The notes under the pieces are model-generated. The model did not search any database, was not told the origin of the DNA, and worked only from the letters and a program-made list of their open reading frames with translations. A stretch of DNA of 64,000 bases from Roseiarcus sp035606915. GTDB lineage: Bacteria; Pseudomonadota; Alphaproteobacteria; Rhizobiales; Beijerinckiaceae. The first letter of the stretch is position 1. Each line of letters opens with the position of its first letter. Made by a program: the position numbers and the translations under genes. The stretch lies in the NCBI GenBank assembly GCA_035606915.1, contig DATNDU010000184.1, positions 62,001-126,000 of the forward strand. Reading direction: 5' to 3'. Positions 15,117-24,053 of this stretch are shown piece after piece.

Positions 15117-17537
15117 TCAGGCGCGGCGGAATTCGGCGTCGGTGGCGTCGCCGTCGCGGCTCAGATCGATGGCGAAGCCGCGCCCGGCGACGGCCTTGGC
15201 CTTCAGCGGCTTGGCGGCGACAGGCTTGACCTCCCGCGCCCGCATGGCGTTCGCCTTCTCGCGCAGCGCGCCGACCGCGTGCTCGACCTTCGGCCCGCGC
15301 GCCGCCTCGCTGCCGTCGATGCGGAAGAACGAGATCGTGCGCTGCAACTGCTCGGCCTGCGAGCTTAGCTCCTCGGAGGTCGAGGACACTTCCTCGGAGG
15401 CCGCCGCGTTCTGCTGCGTGACCTGATCGAGCTGCTGGATCGCCTGATTGATCTGCGCCACTCCGACATCCTGCTCGCGGCAGGCGGCCGAGATTTCGCC
15501 GACCAGATCGGCGGTGCGGCGGATGTCGGGCACCAGCTTTTGCAACATCTGCCCGGCGTCCTGCGCGGTCTTCACGGTGTCGAGCGACAGCGTCGAGATT
15601 TCGCTCGCCGCCGTCTGGCTGCGCTCGGCGAGCTTGCGCACCTCGGAGGCGACGACCGCAAAGCCGCGGCCATGCTCGCCGGCCCGCGCCGCCTCGACCG
15701 CCGCGTTGAGCGCCAACAGATCGGTCTGGCGGGCAATCTCCTGCACGATGGTGATCTTGGCGGCGATGGTCTCCATCGCCTGCACGGCGCGCTGCACCGC
15801 CCCACCGCTCGCGGTGGCGTCATCGGCCGACTGGCGGGCGATCTTCTCGGTCTGGCCGGCGTTGTCGGCGTTCTGTTTGACGTTGGAGGCCATCTCCTCC
15901 ATCGAGGACGAGGCTTCCTCGGTCGCCGACGCCTGCTCGGTCGCGCCCTGCGACATCTGCCCGGCGCTGGAAGTCAGTTGCTCGGCGCCGGAAGCGACCC
16001 CCTGCGAGGCCGCCGTGGCGTCGCCGACAATCGTTCTCAGTTTCTGCACCATGCTCTGCAACGCGCCGCCCAGCACGTCCTTGTCCGACATCCGCTTGGC
16101 TTCGACCGTCAGGTCGCCGCCGGCGATCGCCTCGGCGACGCGCGAGGTGGCGCGCAGGCTGGCGATCATGTTTTCGAGCGCGATGCCGAGCGTGTCCTTG
16201 TCCGAGCGCCGCTTGGCCTCCACCGCGAGATCGCCGGTGGCAATGGTGGCGGCGACCCCGGCGGTGGCGCGCAGATTGGCGATCATGTTTTCGAGCGCGA
16301 TGCCGAGCGTGTCCTTGTCCGAGCGCCGCCTGGCCTCGACCGCGAGATCGCCGGCGGCGATCGTCTCGGCCACCGTCGCCGTCTCGCGCAGATTGTCCAT
16401 CATATTGTTGAGGGCGATGACGAGGTCGCCGATCTCGTCGTTGCTCCTGATCTCGATCTTGTGTTCGAGGTCGCCGAGCGCGCCGGCCTGGGCGAGCGAG
16501 ACGGCGCGGGCGACGGCGCGGCTGAGGGTGAGCGAGATATAGACCGCCGAGGCGAGTGCGATGATCGCCGACAGGATCACGGCGCTGATGACCATGGTTT
16601 GCGCGCTCGAAGCTTCGCGAGCCGCGCTCGCCGTCGCGTCCGCCACGCTCTTGCGCACGTCGCCGACGAAAGCCTTGGCGGCTTCGATGGCGACCGTGTT
16701 GGCGGCGTTGCCGTCGCCGGCCGAAAGCGCGCCGGCCTTGATGTTGCCGCCCTCGCGCACGATGGCGGCGGCATGCGCGTAGACCTTGGCGATGCCCTCC
16801 GCCGCGCCGCTCAACGCGCCGATTTGGGCGCCCGCCGCGCCGGCGTCTGCCTGCGCCGTCTCGGTGGCGTGCGTCGCCGCGGCGATGCGCGCGTCGAGCG
16901 CCGACAGATCGCTCGCCACCTCGTCCATCGTGCTGGCGACGAAGGATTGGTTGAGCGTCATTTCGACGCCCGCCCATTGCGCTTCCGCGGCGCTGAGCGC
17001 GGCGGCGGCGCTGGCGGTCTGCATCGAGGGCGCGAGCTTGCCCAGCGCAGCGTGAGCGGCGGCGAAGGCGCCGGCCAGCGTCTTGACGGCCGCCGCCCCG
17101 TCGCCGCCCCAATATTGCCCGGCGCGGACGTTGGAGTTCAGCCGACCGAGCCGGATCACCTCGTCCTGTGTCTTGTTGAGCTTGACGTAATCGTCGTCGA
17201 AGGTGTCGAGGCGGCGCTTCTCGGACTCGCTCGCGCCGGCGCGCAACTCCTTCATTTGCGCGTCGGCGTCGGCGCGCATGGTCTTGATGTCGCCGGCGTA
17301 GCGCTCGATGTCGGCGTCGCTGGTGGCGATGATGAGATCCTTCTCGTCGCGCGCCTGCGACAGCAGCGCCTTCTGAAGCTGTCCGGCCTGATCGAGCGAG
17401 GCGGCGCGCTCGGCGAGCCCCTGGTTGGAGAGCGTCAGTTCGTTGAGTTTCCACACCGCCAGCCCGCCGGTCAGCCCCGACAGGATGATGACCGCGCCGA
17501 AAGCTGCGGCGAGCTTGGCTTTGACTGTGATGCGCAT
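15117..17537 (-). CDS. Methyl-accepting chemotaxis protein with four-helix sensor and tandem HAMP units
   Basis: 806 aa. TM1 at about 8-28, a periplasmic helical region to about 313, TM2 about 314-335. A HAMP domain follows, then at least three more 39-residue HAMP-type units, each containing GDL-VEA-R-SDKD-LG-AL-NM. The signalling domain (about 515-790) has the hairpin tip QTDLLALNAAVEAARAGEHG followed by RGFAVVASEVRKLAERS. No CheR-tethering NWETF-like pentapeptide is seen at the C-terminus (ends TDAEFRRA). The ATG at 17537 was chosen since the upstream extension precedes a good membrane-anchor start MRITVKAKL. It senses an unknown periplasmic ligand. Confidence 0.9.
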   Translation of the reverse strand: MRITVKAKLAAAFGAVIILSGLTGGLAVWKLNELTLSNQGLAERAASLDQAGQLQKALLSQARDEKDLIIATSDADIERYAGDIKTMRADADAQMKELRAGASESEKRRLDTFDDDYVKLNKTQDEVIRLGRLNSNVRAGQYWGGDGAAAVKTLAGAFAAAHAALGKLAPSMQTASAAAALSAAEAQWAGVEMTLNQSFVASTMDEVASDLSALDARIAAATHATETAQADAGAAGAQIGALSGAAEGIAKVYAHAAAIVREGGNIKAGALSAGDGNAANTVAIEAAKAFVGDVRKSVADATASAAREASSAQTMVISAVILSAIIALASAVYISLTLSRAVARAVSLAQAGALGDLEHKIEIRSNDEIGDLVIALNNMMDNLRETATVAETIAAGDLAVEARRRSDKDTLGIALENMIANLRATAGVAATIATGDLAVEAKRRSDKDTLGIALENMIASLRATSRVAEAIAGGDLTVEAKRMSDKDVLGGALQSMVQKLRTIVGDATAASQGVASGAEQLTSSAGQMSQGATEQASATEEASSSMEEMASNVKQNADNAGQTEKIARQSADDATASGGAVQRAVQAMETIAAKITIVQEIARQTDLLALNAAVEAARAGEHGRGFAVVASEVRKLAERSQTAASEISTLSLDTVKTAQDAGQMLQKLVPDIRRTADLVGEISAACREQDVGVAQINQAIQQLDQVTQQNAAASEEVSSTSEELSSQAEQLQRTISFFRIDGSEAARGPKVEHAVGALREKANAMRAREVKPVAAKPLKAKAVAGRGFAIDLSRDGDATDAEFRRA
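16047..16397 (-). repeat. 117-bp tandem repeats encoding HAMP units
   Basis: Copies at 16281-16397 and 16164-16280 are nearly identical over their first 55 or so bases (each starts GATCATGTTTTCGAGCGCGA on the plus strand), and a diverged copy spans 16047-16163. Period 117 bases, or 39 codons, equals one HAMP linker unit in the receptor gene. This is a recent in-frame duplication, not a CRISPR-type repeat. Confidence 0.8.
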
Positions 17538-17619
17538 GTTGGTTTTCCCAATCGATTGTCTGGTGGCGAGGCGTGAGCGGCCGACGCGGGAGACTGACGC
17601 GAAACAAGCGGCGAGCCCG

Positions 17620-18078
17620 CTACTCGATGGCCTCGCCAAGAATCTTGGCCATGTCCGGAACGACGATGAACTCGTCCTTCCACTTGGCGATGCCGGCGAT
17701 GAACTCGGGCCGCCAGTGCATGCCGACCGGCGGCGTCTTCTGCATGGTCGTCGCGTCGATCTCGGTCACCTCGAACACCTTGTCGGCGATGATGCCGACC
17801 GGCGTCGGATCGCCGTCGATCTCGACCTCCAACACGACGAAGCGGGAATCGACGGTCATCGTCGCCGCCTCCATGCCGAAGCGCACGCGCAAGTCGGCAA
17901 GCGGGATCACCTTGCCGCGCACGTTGAGCACGTTGGCGACATAGGGCTTGGCCCCCGGCACCCGCGTCACCGGGGCTGGATCGAGGATTTCGCGCACCTG
18001 GCGGGCATCGAGCGCGAATACTTCGCCCGCCACCCCCATCAGCAGCGCCTGCGTCGCCAATTCCGCGTTGTCGCTCAT
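17620..18078 (-). CDS. cheW: CheW-like coupling protein (first in operon)
   Basis: 152 aa. Typical CheW with FALDARQVREILDPAPVTRVPG, VANVLNVRGKVIPLADLR and IIADKVFEVTEID. Bridges MCPs to CheA. The ATG at 18078 overlaps the cheA stop by 4 bases; 82 bases separate its stop from the MCP start. Position right after cheA suggests it is the main coupling protein for the membrane receptor that follows. Confidence 0.9.
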   Translation of the reverse strand: MSDNAELATQALLMGVAGEVFALDARQVREILDPAPVTRVPGAKPYVANVLNVRGKVIPLADLRVRFGMEAATMTVDSRFVVLEVEIDGDPTPVGIIADKVFEVTEIDATTMQKTPPVGMHWRPEFIAGIAKWKDEFIVVPDMAKILGEAIE

Positions 18079-20045
18079 GCGGCCTCCAGAGGTTTGAGCC
18101 CGCCGCGCCGCTCGCGCGTCTGGCCGGCGGCGATGAGATGCGGCGTGTCGAGGATCAGCGCCACCGCGCCGTCGCCCAGAATCGTCGCGCCCGAAAAACT
18201 CGGCACGTCGGCATGAAGCTTCGACAGCGACTTGATGACGGTCTGATGGTTGCCGAGAATCTGGTCGACGACGAAGCCGACGCGCGAGTCGCTCTGGTTG
18301 ACGATGACCACCTTCTGATGCGGCTCCGGGCGGCCGGGCTCGCAAAAGATCTCGCGCAACCTGATGAACGGCACCAGATCGCCGCGGATGTTGAGGAAGC
18401 TGCGGCCCTTCGAGCGCTCGTCGACCTCGGCGGCTAGCTCGACGCATTCCTCGACCGCCGTCAGCGGAATGACGTAATGCGTCGCGCCGACGCGCACCAA
18501 CAATCCCTCGATGATGGCGAGCGTCAGCGGCAGGCGCAAGGTCAGCGTCGAGCCGTGGCCGGGTTCGGTGGCGACCTCGATCGCGCCGCGCATGCCCTCG
18601 ATGGCGCGGCGCACGACATCCATGCCGACGCCACGGCCGGAGAGCGCCGAGACTTCCTTGGCGGTCGAGAATCCGGGATGGAAGATGAGCTGATGCAGCT
18701 CGCTTTCGCTCATCGGCGCGCCGGGCGCGACAATTCCATTCTCCTCGGCCTTGGCGCGGATGCGCTTGACATCAAGGCCGCGGCCGTCGTCGGTGACTGA
18801 GATCAACACCTCGGCCCCGGCGTGGCGGGCGACGAGGCGGATCGTCCCCAGCGTCGGCTTGCCGGCGTCGCGTCGCTGTTGCGGCGGCTCCAGGCCGTGA
18901 TCGGCGGCGTTGCGGATGACATGGATGAGCGGATCGGCGAGCCGCTCAATCATCGTCTTGTCGAGTTCGGTCTCCTCGCCGACGGTGACGAGATCGATCT
19001 CCTTGCCGAGATCGCGCGAGAGATCATGGACGAGGCGGCGGAAGCGGCCAAACAACGAGCCGATCGGCAGCATGCGGATGCCCATGATCGTCTCGCGCAG
19101 CGACGAGGTCAGGCGCTCGATCTCCTCGGCGACGCCCAGCGTCGCCGCGCCGGCGGCGGAAAGCTGGGTTAGCCGCGCCTGGGCGATGACGAGTTCGCCG
19201 ACGCGGTCCATCATCGAGTCTAGCCGCTCGGCCTGCACGCGGATCGTCGCGCTTTCCTTGGCGATGCGCTTGACGCCGCCAGCGTCGGCCTCGTGCGCCG
19301 GCGCCGGCGGCTCGGGAGCGACCGCCTTGCCTTGCGCCTGCGCCGCATCTTCGATGCCGAGTTCCATGTCGTCGGCGACAAACATGAACACATCCTCGAT
19401 GGCGCGGCGCGGCGCGCGCGTCGTCAACCGCACGCGCCAGCTCATCAGACAGGCGAGCGGGTCGAGCCCGTCGAGCGCCGGGATCGCCGCGACATCCGGC
19501 GTAACCCGCGCCTCGCCGAGGCCGCGCAGTTCGTCGATCAGGCGCAGCGGATTGGCGCCGTTGACGAGCACGTCGCGCTTGAAGCGCAACGAAATGTCGT
19601 AGACCTTTTGCGCGTCTTGGCTCATCGCCGCCTCGGCCGGCTTCGCGCCGGCGTCGAGCGCGGCGGGGGCCGATTGCGTGAGCTTGCGCAAGTCGGCCAG
19701 GATGCAAAGGCCGATGACGGCGCTGGCGGAATCGGGGCTCTCGATCTGCGTGCGCAGGAAATCCTGAGCGTTGAGCGCGATGGCGATGAGCGCCGGCGTC
19801 GCCGCCGTCTCGCCGCGCCGCACGCGGTCGAACGCGCTTTCGAATTCGTGCGCGAAGGCGGCGACCTCGTCGAAGCCGAACATCGCGCCGGAGCCCTTGA
19901 TGGTGTGCAGGGCGCGAAAGGCGGTGTTGACGAGGTCGCGGTTGCCGGGATCGCCTTCGAGGTCGAGCAGCGCCTGTTCGAGCCCTTCGAGCAGGTCCGA
20001 AGCTTCCTGGCGGAAGATGTCTGCGGGGTCGGCGGGAGTGCTCAT
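18075..20045 (-). CDS. cheA: Chemotaxis histidine kinase CheA
   Basis: 656 aa. HPt domain with phospho-accepting His47 in RALHTIKGSGAMFGF; a second domain at about 145-240 (KVYDISLRFKRDVL to IEDVFMFVADDMEL); dimerization helices around 260-320; HATPase with N box LIHVIRNAADHGLEP, DDGRGLD and GRGVGMDVV; C-terminal CheW-like regulatory domain ending near 640. Phosphorylates CheY and CheB. It overlaps cheY upstream and cheW downstream by 4 bases each. No receiver domain is fused. Confidence 0.93.
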   Translation of the reverse strand: MSTPADPADIFRQEASDLLEGLEQALLDLEGDPGNRDLVNTAFRALHTIKGSGAMFGFDEVAAFAHEFESAFDRVRRGETAATPALIAIALNAQDFLRTQIESPDSASAVIGLCILADLRKLTQSAPAALDAGAKPAEAAMSQDAQKVYDISLRFKRDVLVNGANPLRLIDELRGLGEARVTPDVAAIPALDGLDPLACLMSWRVRLTTRAPRRAIEDVFMFVADDMELGIEDAAQAQGKAVAPEPPAPAHEADAGGVKRIAKESATIRVQAERLDSMMDRVGELVIAQARLTQLSAAGAATLGVAEEIERLTSSLRETIMGIRMLPIGSLFGRFRRLVHDLSRDLGKEIDLVTVGEETELDKTMIERLADPLIHVIRNAADHGLEPPQQRRDAGKPTLGTIRLVARHAGAEVLISVTDDGRGLDVKRIRAKAEENGIVAPGAPMSESELHQLIFHPGFSTAKEVSALSGRGVGMDVVRRAIEGMRGAIEVATEPGHGSTLTLRLPLTLAIIEGLLVRVGATHYVIPLTAVEECVELAAEVDERSKGRSFLNIRGDLVPFIRLREIFCEPGRPEPHQKVVIVNQSDSRVGFVVDQILGNHQTVIKSLSKLHADVPSFSGATILGDGAVALILDTPHLIAAGQTRERRGGLKPLEAA

Positions 20046-20404
20046 CCGATCAACTTCTTCACAACGTTGAGGAGCTGTTCCTGTTTGAACGGCTTGGTGA
20101 TCCAGGCGGTGGCGCCGGCGGCCTTGGCGTCGCGCTTCAGGCTTTCGTCCGACTCCGTGGTGAGGAAGACGATCGGCACGCCGCGATAAGGCGCGAGCTG
20201 GCGCAGCGCGCGGATGAATTCGAGCCCGTTCATGATCGGCATGTTGAGGTCGGTGACCACAAGGTGGACCGCATTGGCCTTGGCGGCTGAGAGCCCAGCC
20301 GCGCCGTCGCCGGCCTCGACGACGCCATAGCCGGCGCCGCCGAGGGCGATTTTCACCATCTGCCTGACGCTCGACGAATCGTCGACGGTCAGCACCGTTT
20401 TCAT
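20042..20404 (-). CDS. cheY: CheY-type response regulator
   Basis: 120 aa single receiver domain. Acid pair Asp8-Asp9 in LTVDDSSSVRQ, phosphorylated Asp52 in VVTDLNMPIMNG, Thr82/83 in FLTTES and Lys104 in ITKPF. No output domain, so it acts by protein contact: a motor switch or another target. No flagellar gene is in the window. 4-base overlaps tie it to both neighbours. Confidence 0.92.
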   Translation of the reverse strand: MKTVLTVDDSSSVRQMVKIALGGAGYGVVEAGDGAAGLSAAKANAVHLVVTDLNMPIMNGLEFIRALRQLAPYRGVPIVFLTTESDESLKRDAKAAGATAWITKPFKQEQLLNVVKKLIG

Positions 20405-20733
20405 GGCTGTCTCCCGGCGTTGAGCGAGAAAATGTCCGTCAGCGCCACGGCGCCCGGCGGCGGCGCGAAGCCGGCGCTGTTCAGCGCCGCGGCGAGACCG
20501 CCGGCCGGCGGCGCGCGCAGGGCGATGGTCCGGCCGGCGCGCGCCGCCGAACGCGCGGCGGAAATCAGCAGTTGCAGGAAGGCGACGTCGACCTCGGCCT
20601 CGGGGTTCCAATCGACGACGATATCGAGCCCGCGCGCATCGGCAGCGCGCAGTTCGGCGTGCAGGACCTCTCCGGCGGCGATGGTCAGCGGTCCCCGCAG
20701 CGTGAGACGATTTTCCGGGCCGTGATTAGGCAT
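20401..20733 (-). CDS. STAS-domain protein heading the chemosensory operon
   Basis: 110 aa. The fold (LTLRGPLTIAAGEVLHAEL, then IVVDWNPEAEVDVAFLQLL) is that of SpoIIAA/anti-anti-sigma STAS domains. The position of the phosphorylatable serine in the canonical DSSG turn reads DVAF here, so it probably cannot be switched by phosphorylation in the usual way. The ATG at 20733 starts the domain correctly; the longer frame to 20829 extends into the intergenic region. STAS genes lead several non-flagellar Che operons in alphaproteobacteria, where their role is unclear. First gene of the operon. Confidence 0.75.
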   Translation of the reverse strand: MPNHGPENRLTLRGPLTIAAGEVLHAELRAADARGLDIVVDWNPEAEVDVAFLQLLISAARSAARAGRTIALRAPPAGGLAAALNSAGFAPPPGAVALTDIFSLNAGRQP

Positions 20734-20827
20734 TCCGCGCACTCTTTCGGCGAATCTTTGCAGCAGCACACGTAAGAGTTGCCTAAGCTTCGTTAATTGA
20801 AAGTGAACGCCCGAACGTCGGCGCGCC

Positions 20828-20850
20828 AAGCTTGCGCGCCACGCAAGCTT
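20828..20850. repeat. Short inverted repeat between STAS and metY genes
   Basis: AAGCTTGCG (20828-20836) and CGCAAGCTT (20842-20850) form a perfect 9-bp inverted repeat with loop CGCCA in the divergent intergenic region (20734-20901). It could be an operator for either direction or a small hairpin in the metY leader. I see no convincing -35/-10 pair in this gap. Confidence 0.4.
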
Positions 20851-20901
20851 CGTCCGGCCGGCGGCGGTTCCTATCGGCGCGCCGCCGCGCTATGGAGGGC
20901 T

Positions 20902-22197
20902 ATGCCCGCACCCAAGCCCCCCGCCTTCGATACTTTGAGCCTGCACGCCGGCCAGCGGGCAGACGCCGCCACCGGGGCGCTGGCGACGCCGATCTACGAG
21001 ACGACGTCGTTCGCCTTCGAATCGGTCGACCACGCCGCCGCTTTGTTCGACCTGGAGACGCCGGGCCACATCTATAGCCGCATCTCCAACCCGACGGTGT
21101 CGGTGCTGGAGGAGCGCGTCGCGGCGCTGGAGGGCGGCGTCGGCGCGGTCGCCACCGCCAGCGGCATGGCGGCGCTGCATCTGGCGATCGCGACGCTGGC
21201 CGGCGCCGGCGACCACATCGTCGCCTCGGCCTCGCTCTATGGCGGCACGGTCAATCTGCTGTCGCGCACGCTGCCGCGATTCGGCGTGACCACGACTTTC
21301 GTGCCGCCGCGCGACCTCGACGCCTTCAAGGCCGCAATTCGGCCCGAGACCCGGCTTGTGCTCAGCGAGTCGATCGGCAATCCCGGCCTCGAAGTGCTCG
21401 ACATTCCCGCCGTGGCGGAACTCGTCCACGCGCACGGCTTGCCGCTGGTCATCGACAACACCTTCGCCACGCCCTGGGGCTGCCGGCCGATCGACCTCGG
21501 CGCCGATGTCGTCATGCACTCGCTGACCAAGTGGATCGGCGGCCACGGCCTCGTCATCGGCGGCGCGCTGATCGACGGCGGCAAGTTCGATTGGCGCGCC
21601 TCCGGCCGCCATCGGACGCTGAGCGAGCCGGACGAGGGCTATCACGGCCTCAATTTCGCCGAGCATTTCGGGCCCGCCGCCTTCATCATGCGGGCGCGGG
21701 CGGAGGGTCTGCGCGACTTCGGCGCCTGCCTCTCGCCGCACAACGCGGCGCGGCTGCTGACCGGAATCGAGACGCTGGGCTTGCGCATGGCGCGCCACAT
21801 CGAGAACACCGGCGCCGTGCTGGAGGCGTTGCAGGCCCATCCCGCCGTCTCCTGGGTCAACCATCCCTCGCTCGCCAGCCACCCGGATCACGCGCTGGCG
21901 AAGCGGCTGCTGCCGCGCGGCGCCGGCTCTATCGTCACCTTCGGCGTCAAGGGCGGCCGAGCGACAGGGGCGCGCTTCATCGAGGCGTTGCGGCTGGCGA
22001 GCCATCTCGCCAACGTCGGCGACGCCAAGACGTTGGTCATCCATCCCGCCAGCACCACGCACCGGCAGATGAGCGCCGAAGAACTCGCCAAGGCCCGCGT
22101 CAGCGAGGACATGGTGCGGCTGTCGGTGGGGCTGGAGGCGGCGCAAGACATCATCGCCGATCTCCAACAGGCGCTCGGCGCCTCGCAGCGGGGTTGA
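20902..22197 (+). CDS. metY: O-acetylhomoserine aminocarboxypropyltransferase (sulfhydrylase)
   Basis: 431 aa PLP enzyme of the Cys/Met metabolism family; makes homocysteine from O-acetylhomoserine and sulfide. PLP lysine in VMHSLTKWIGGHG; other landmarks DTLSLHAGQ at the start, YSRISNPTVSVLE, VIDNTFATPWGCRP and the end HPASTTHRQMSAEEL. Length fits MetY rather than the shorter MetB/MetZ. GGAGGG precedes the ATG at 20902; an earlier in-frame start at 20797 would add a basic tail unlike the family. One base separates it from the hydrolase downstream. Confidence 0.87.
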   Translation: MPAPKPPAFDTLSLHAGQRADAATGALATPIYETTSFAFESVDHAAALFDLETPGHIYSRISNPTVSVLEERVAALEGGVGAVATASGMAALHLAIATLAGAGDHIVASASLYGGTVNLLSRTLPRFGVTTTFVPPRDLDAFKAAIRPETRLVLSESIGNPGLEVLDIPAVAELVHAHGLPLVIDNTFATPWGCRPIDLGADVVMHSLTKWIGGHGLVIGGALIDGGKFDWRASGRHRTLSEPDEGYHGLNFAEHFGPAAFIMRARAEGLRDFGACLSPHNAARLLTGIETLGLRMARHIENTGAVLEALQAHPAVSWVNHPSLASHPDHALAKRLLPRGAGSIVTFGVKGGRATGARFIEALRLASHLANVGDAKTLVIHPASTTHRQMSAEELAKARVSEDMVRLSVGLEAAQDIIADLQQALGASQRG

Positions 22198-22198
22198 C

Positions 22199-22987
22199 AT
22201 GCGGCTGATCGTGGACGGCAAGCCGGTTCTGGCGAGCGACGGCGGCGGCGGGCGCGACGCCGAACGGCCGCTGGCGATTTTCCTGCACGGGGCCGGCATG
22301 GACCGCAGCGTCTGGGCGAGCCAGACGCGCGCCTTTCCCTCGCGCGGCCTCGACGTTCTTGCCGTCGATCTGCCCGGCCACGGCGGCTCCGCCGGGCCGG
22401 CGCTCGGCGACATCAGCGCGCTGGCGGATTGGACGCTGGCGCTGATGTCAGCGGCCGGAGTGGAACGCGCCAGCCTCGTCGGCCACAGCATGGGGGCGCT
22501 GATCGCGCTGGAGGCGGCGGCGCGCGCGCCGCAGCGGGTCGCGCACCTCGCGTTGGTCGGCGTCGGCGTCAAGATGCCTGTGCATCCGGACCTGCTGGCG
22601 GCGGCGGCGACCAACGATCACGCAGCGGTCGACATGGTGAGCCTGTGGAGCCTGGGCGCCGCCGCGCAGGGCGGCTGCCCGACGCCAGGTTTGTGGATGC
22701 TCGGCGGCGCGGAGCGGCTGCTGGAGTTGAGCCGGCCGGGCGTGCTGCACACCGATCTTGCGGCCTGCAACGCCTATCGCGACGCGCTCGCGGCGGCGGC
22801 GAAGATCGCCTCGCCGACGACGCTGATCCTTGGCGAGCGCGACATGATGACGCCGCTGAAGTCCGGCCAGGCGCTGGCGGCGGCGATCGCCGGGGCGCGC
22901 GTCACGGTGCTGAGGGGGGTCGGCCATCTGCCGATGGCGCAGGCGCCGCGCGAGACGCTGGCGGCGCTGAAGGCGGCGCTGTTATAG
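22199..22987 (+). CDS. Alpha/beta hydrolase
   Basis: 262 aa. Oxyanion motif FLHGAGMDRSVW, nucleophile elbow LVGHSMGALIALEAA (Ser about 98), acid in LILGERDMMTP and histidine in GVGHLPMAQAP: a complete Ser-Asp-His set of the BphD/MhpC-like branch. Starts one base after the metY stop, so probably co-expressed, yet nothing about metY predicts a substrate. With so many aromatic pathways around, it may hydrolyse an ester or ring-cleavage product; this is only a guess. No signal peptide. Confidence 0.8.
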   Translation: MRLIVDGKPVLASDGGGGRDAERPLAIFLHGAGMDRSVWASQTRAFPSRGLDVLAVDLPGHGGSAGPALGDISALADWTLALMSAAGVERASLVGHSMGALIALEAAARAPQRVAHLALVGVGVKMPVHPDLLAAAATNDHAAVDMVSLWSLGAAAQGGCPTPGLWMLGGAERLLELSRPGVLHTDLAACNAYRDALAAAAKIASPTTLILGERDMMTPLKSGQALAAAIAGARVTVLRGVGHLPMAQAPRETLAALKAALL

Positions 22988-23025
22988 GCGCAGGGTTTCG
23001 GCGCAAGAGCTTTGCCGGCGGCGTC

Positions 23026-23778
23026 TTACCAGCGCGCGTCGGGATAGGCGCGCGGCAGGAATTGCATCTCCGCCAACAAATGCCCGAGCGCCTCGGTGTG
23101 ACGGCCGGCGCGGCCGCCCTTGTGGGCGAAGGCGGCGGCGGGCGGCGTCAGCGTCGCCTGCGCGAACACGGCGCCGGTGGCGGCGTCCCAGGCCGGCTTG
23201 AGGCTTTCGGCCGCTGGCGCGACGCCTTGCGCCGCCAATCGGGCATCGAGGGCGTCGCCGACGAACAGTTCGCCGGCGTAGGGCCACAAAGCGTCGAGCG
23301 CCGTCTGCATGCGGGCGTGGCTCTCCAGCGTGCCGTCGCCGAGGGCGACGACGAGTCCGGCCGAGCGCTCGACGTGATAGCTCGCCTCCTTCTCAGCCTT
23401 GGCGGCGATCTCGGCAAAGCCCGCGTCGGCTGAGCGCGCCAGCGCCGACAAAGCTTCGATGTGCCAAGCGTCGAACAGATATTGCCGCATCAGCGTGTGG
23501 CCGTAATCGCCGTTAGGGCGCTCGACCAGCAACGCATTGCGGAAGGCGCCGGCGTCGCGCCGATAGGCGAGGTCGTCGGCGCTGCGGCCCTGGCCCTCCC
23601 GCGCGCCGGCAAGCTCCAACCAAAGCTGCGCCTGGCCGAGCAGATCGAGCGCGATATTGGTGAGCGCGATATCCTCTTCGAGCGCCGGGCCGAGGCCGCA
23701 CCATTGGCTCAGCCGGTGCGACAGGATCAGCGCATTGTCGCCCAGGCGCAGCGCATATTCGAACCGATCCTCGCTCAT
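23026..23778 (-). CDS. paaC: 1,2-phenylacetyl-CoA epoxidase subunit PaaC
   Basis: 250 aa structural subunit of the multicomponent epoxidase that attacks phenylacetyl-CoA. Opens with LGDNALILSHRLSQWCG, then EEDIALTNIALDLLGQAQ and EKEASYHVERSAG, as in PaaC. ATG overlaps the paaB stop by 4 bases. It is the last paa gene here: the next gene downstream is convergent, only 38 bases away. So paaD (maturation) and paaE (reductase) do not follow. Confidence 0.9.
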   Translation of the reverse strand: MSEDRFEYALRLGDNALILSHRLSQWCGLGPALEEDIALTNIALDLLGQAQLWLELAGAREGQGRSADDLAYRRDAGAFRNALLVERPNGDYGHTLMRQYLFDAWHIEALSALARSADAGFAEIAAKAEKEASYHVERSAGLVVALGDGTLESHARMQTALDALWPYAGELFVGDALDARLAAQGVAPAAESLKPAWDAATGAVFAQATLTPPAAAFAHKGGRAGRHTEALGHLLAEMQFLPRAYPDARW

Positions 23779-24050
23779 GCCGACCCCGCTTCGTCGTGCA
23801 AGCTCGGGTGGGGGTAGACCTTCGCATCAGCGGGCTCGAAGCGTGGGCCGTCGTCCGACGGGCTCGACGCGGCGATGTCGCTGGCGCGCGCCACCCAGAT
23901 GCTGACGCCCTCATGGCGGCGGGTATAGACGTCGCGGGCGTTGTGCAACGCCTGGTTGGCGTCGACGGCGTGCAGCGAGCCGACATGGCGATGGTTGAGG
24001 CCGTGCTGGCCCCTGATGAACACTTCCCACAACGGCCACTCGCTCGACAT
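23775..24050 (-). CDS. paaB: 1,2-phenylacetyl-CoA epoxidase subunit PaaB
   Basis: 91 aa, typical length. WPLWEVFIRGQHGLNHRHVGS near the start and NARDVYTRRHEGVSIWV are characteristic of PaaB, the small subunit that helps assemble the PaaAC core. Sits between paaA (3-base gap) and paaC (4-base overlap). Confidence 0.93.
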   Translation of the reverse strand: MSSEWPLWEVFIRGQHGLNHRHVGSLHAVDANQALHNARDVYTRRHEGVSIWVARASDIAASSPSDDGPRFEPADAKVYPHPSLHDEAGSA

Positions 24051-24053
24051 GGC

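Noticed and set aside
16047..16397. Regular repeats that might suggest a CRISPR array
   Set aside because: Period is 117 bp, in frame inside the MCP gene, with no spacer structure; they encode HAMP units.
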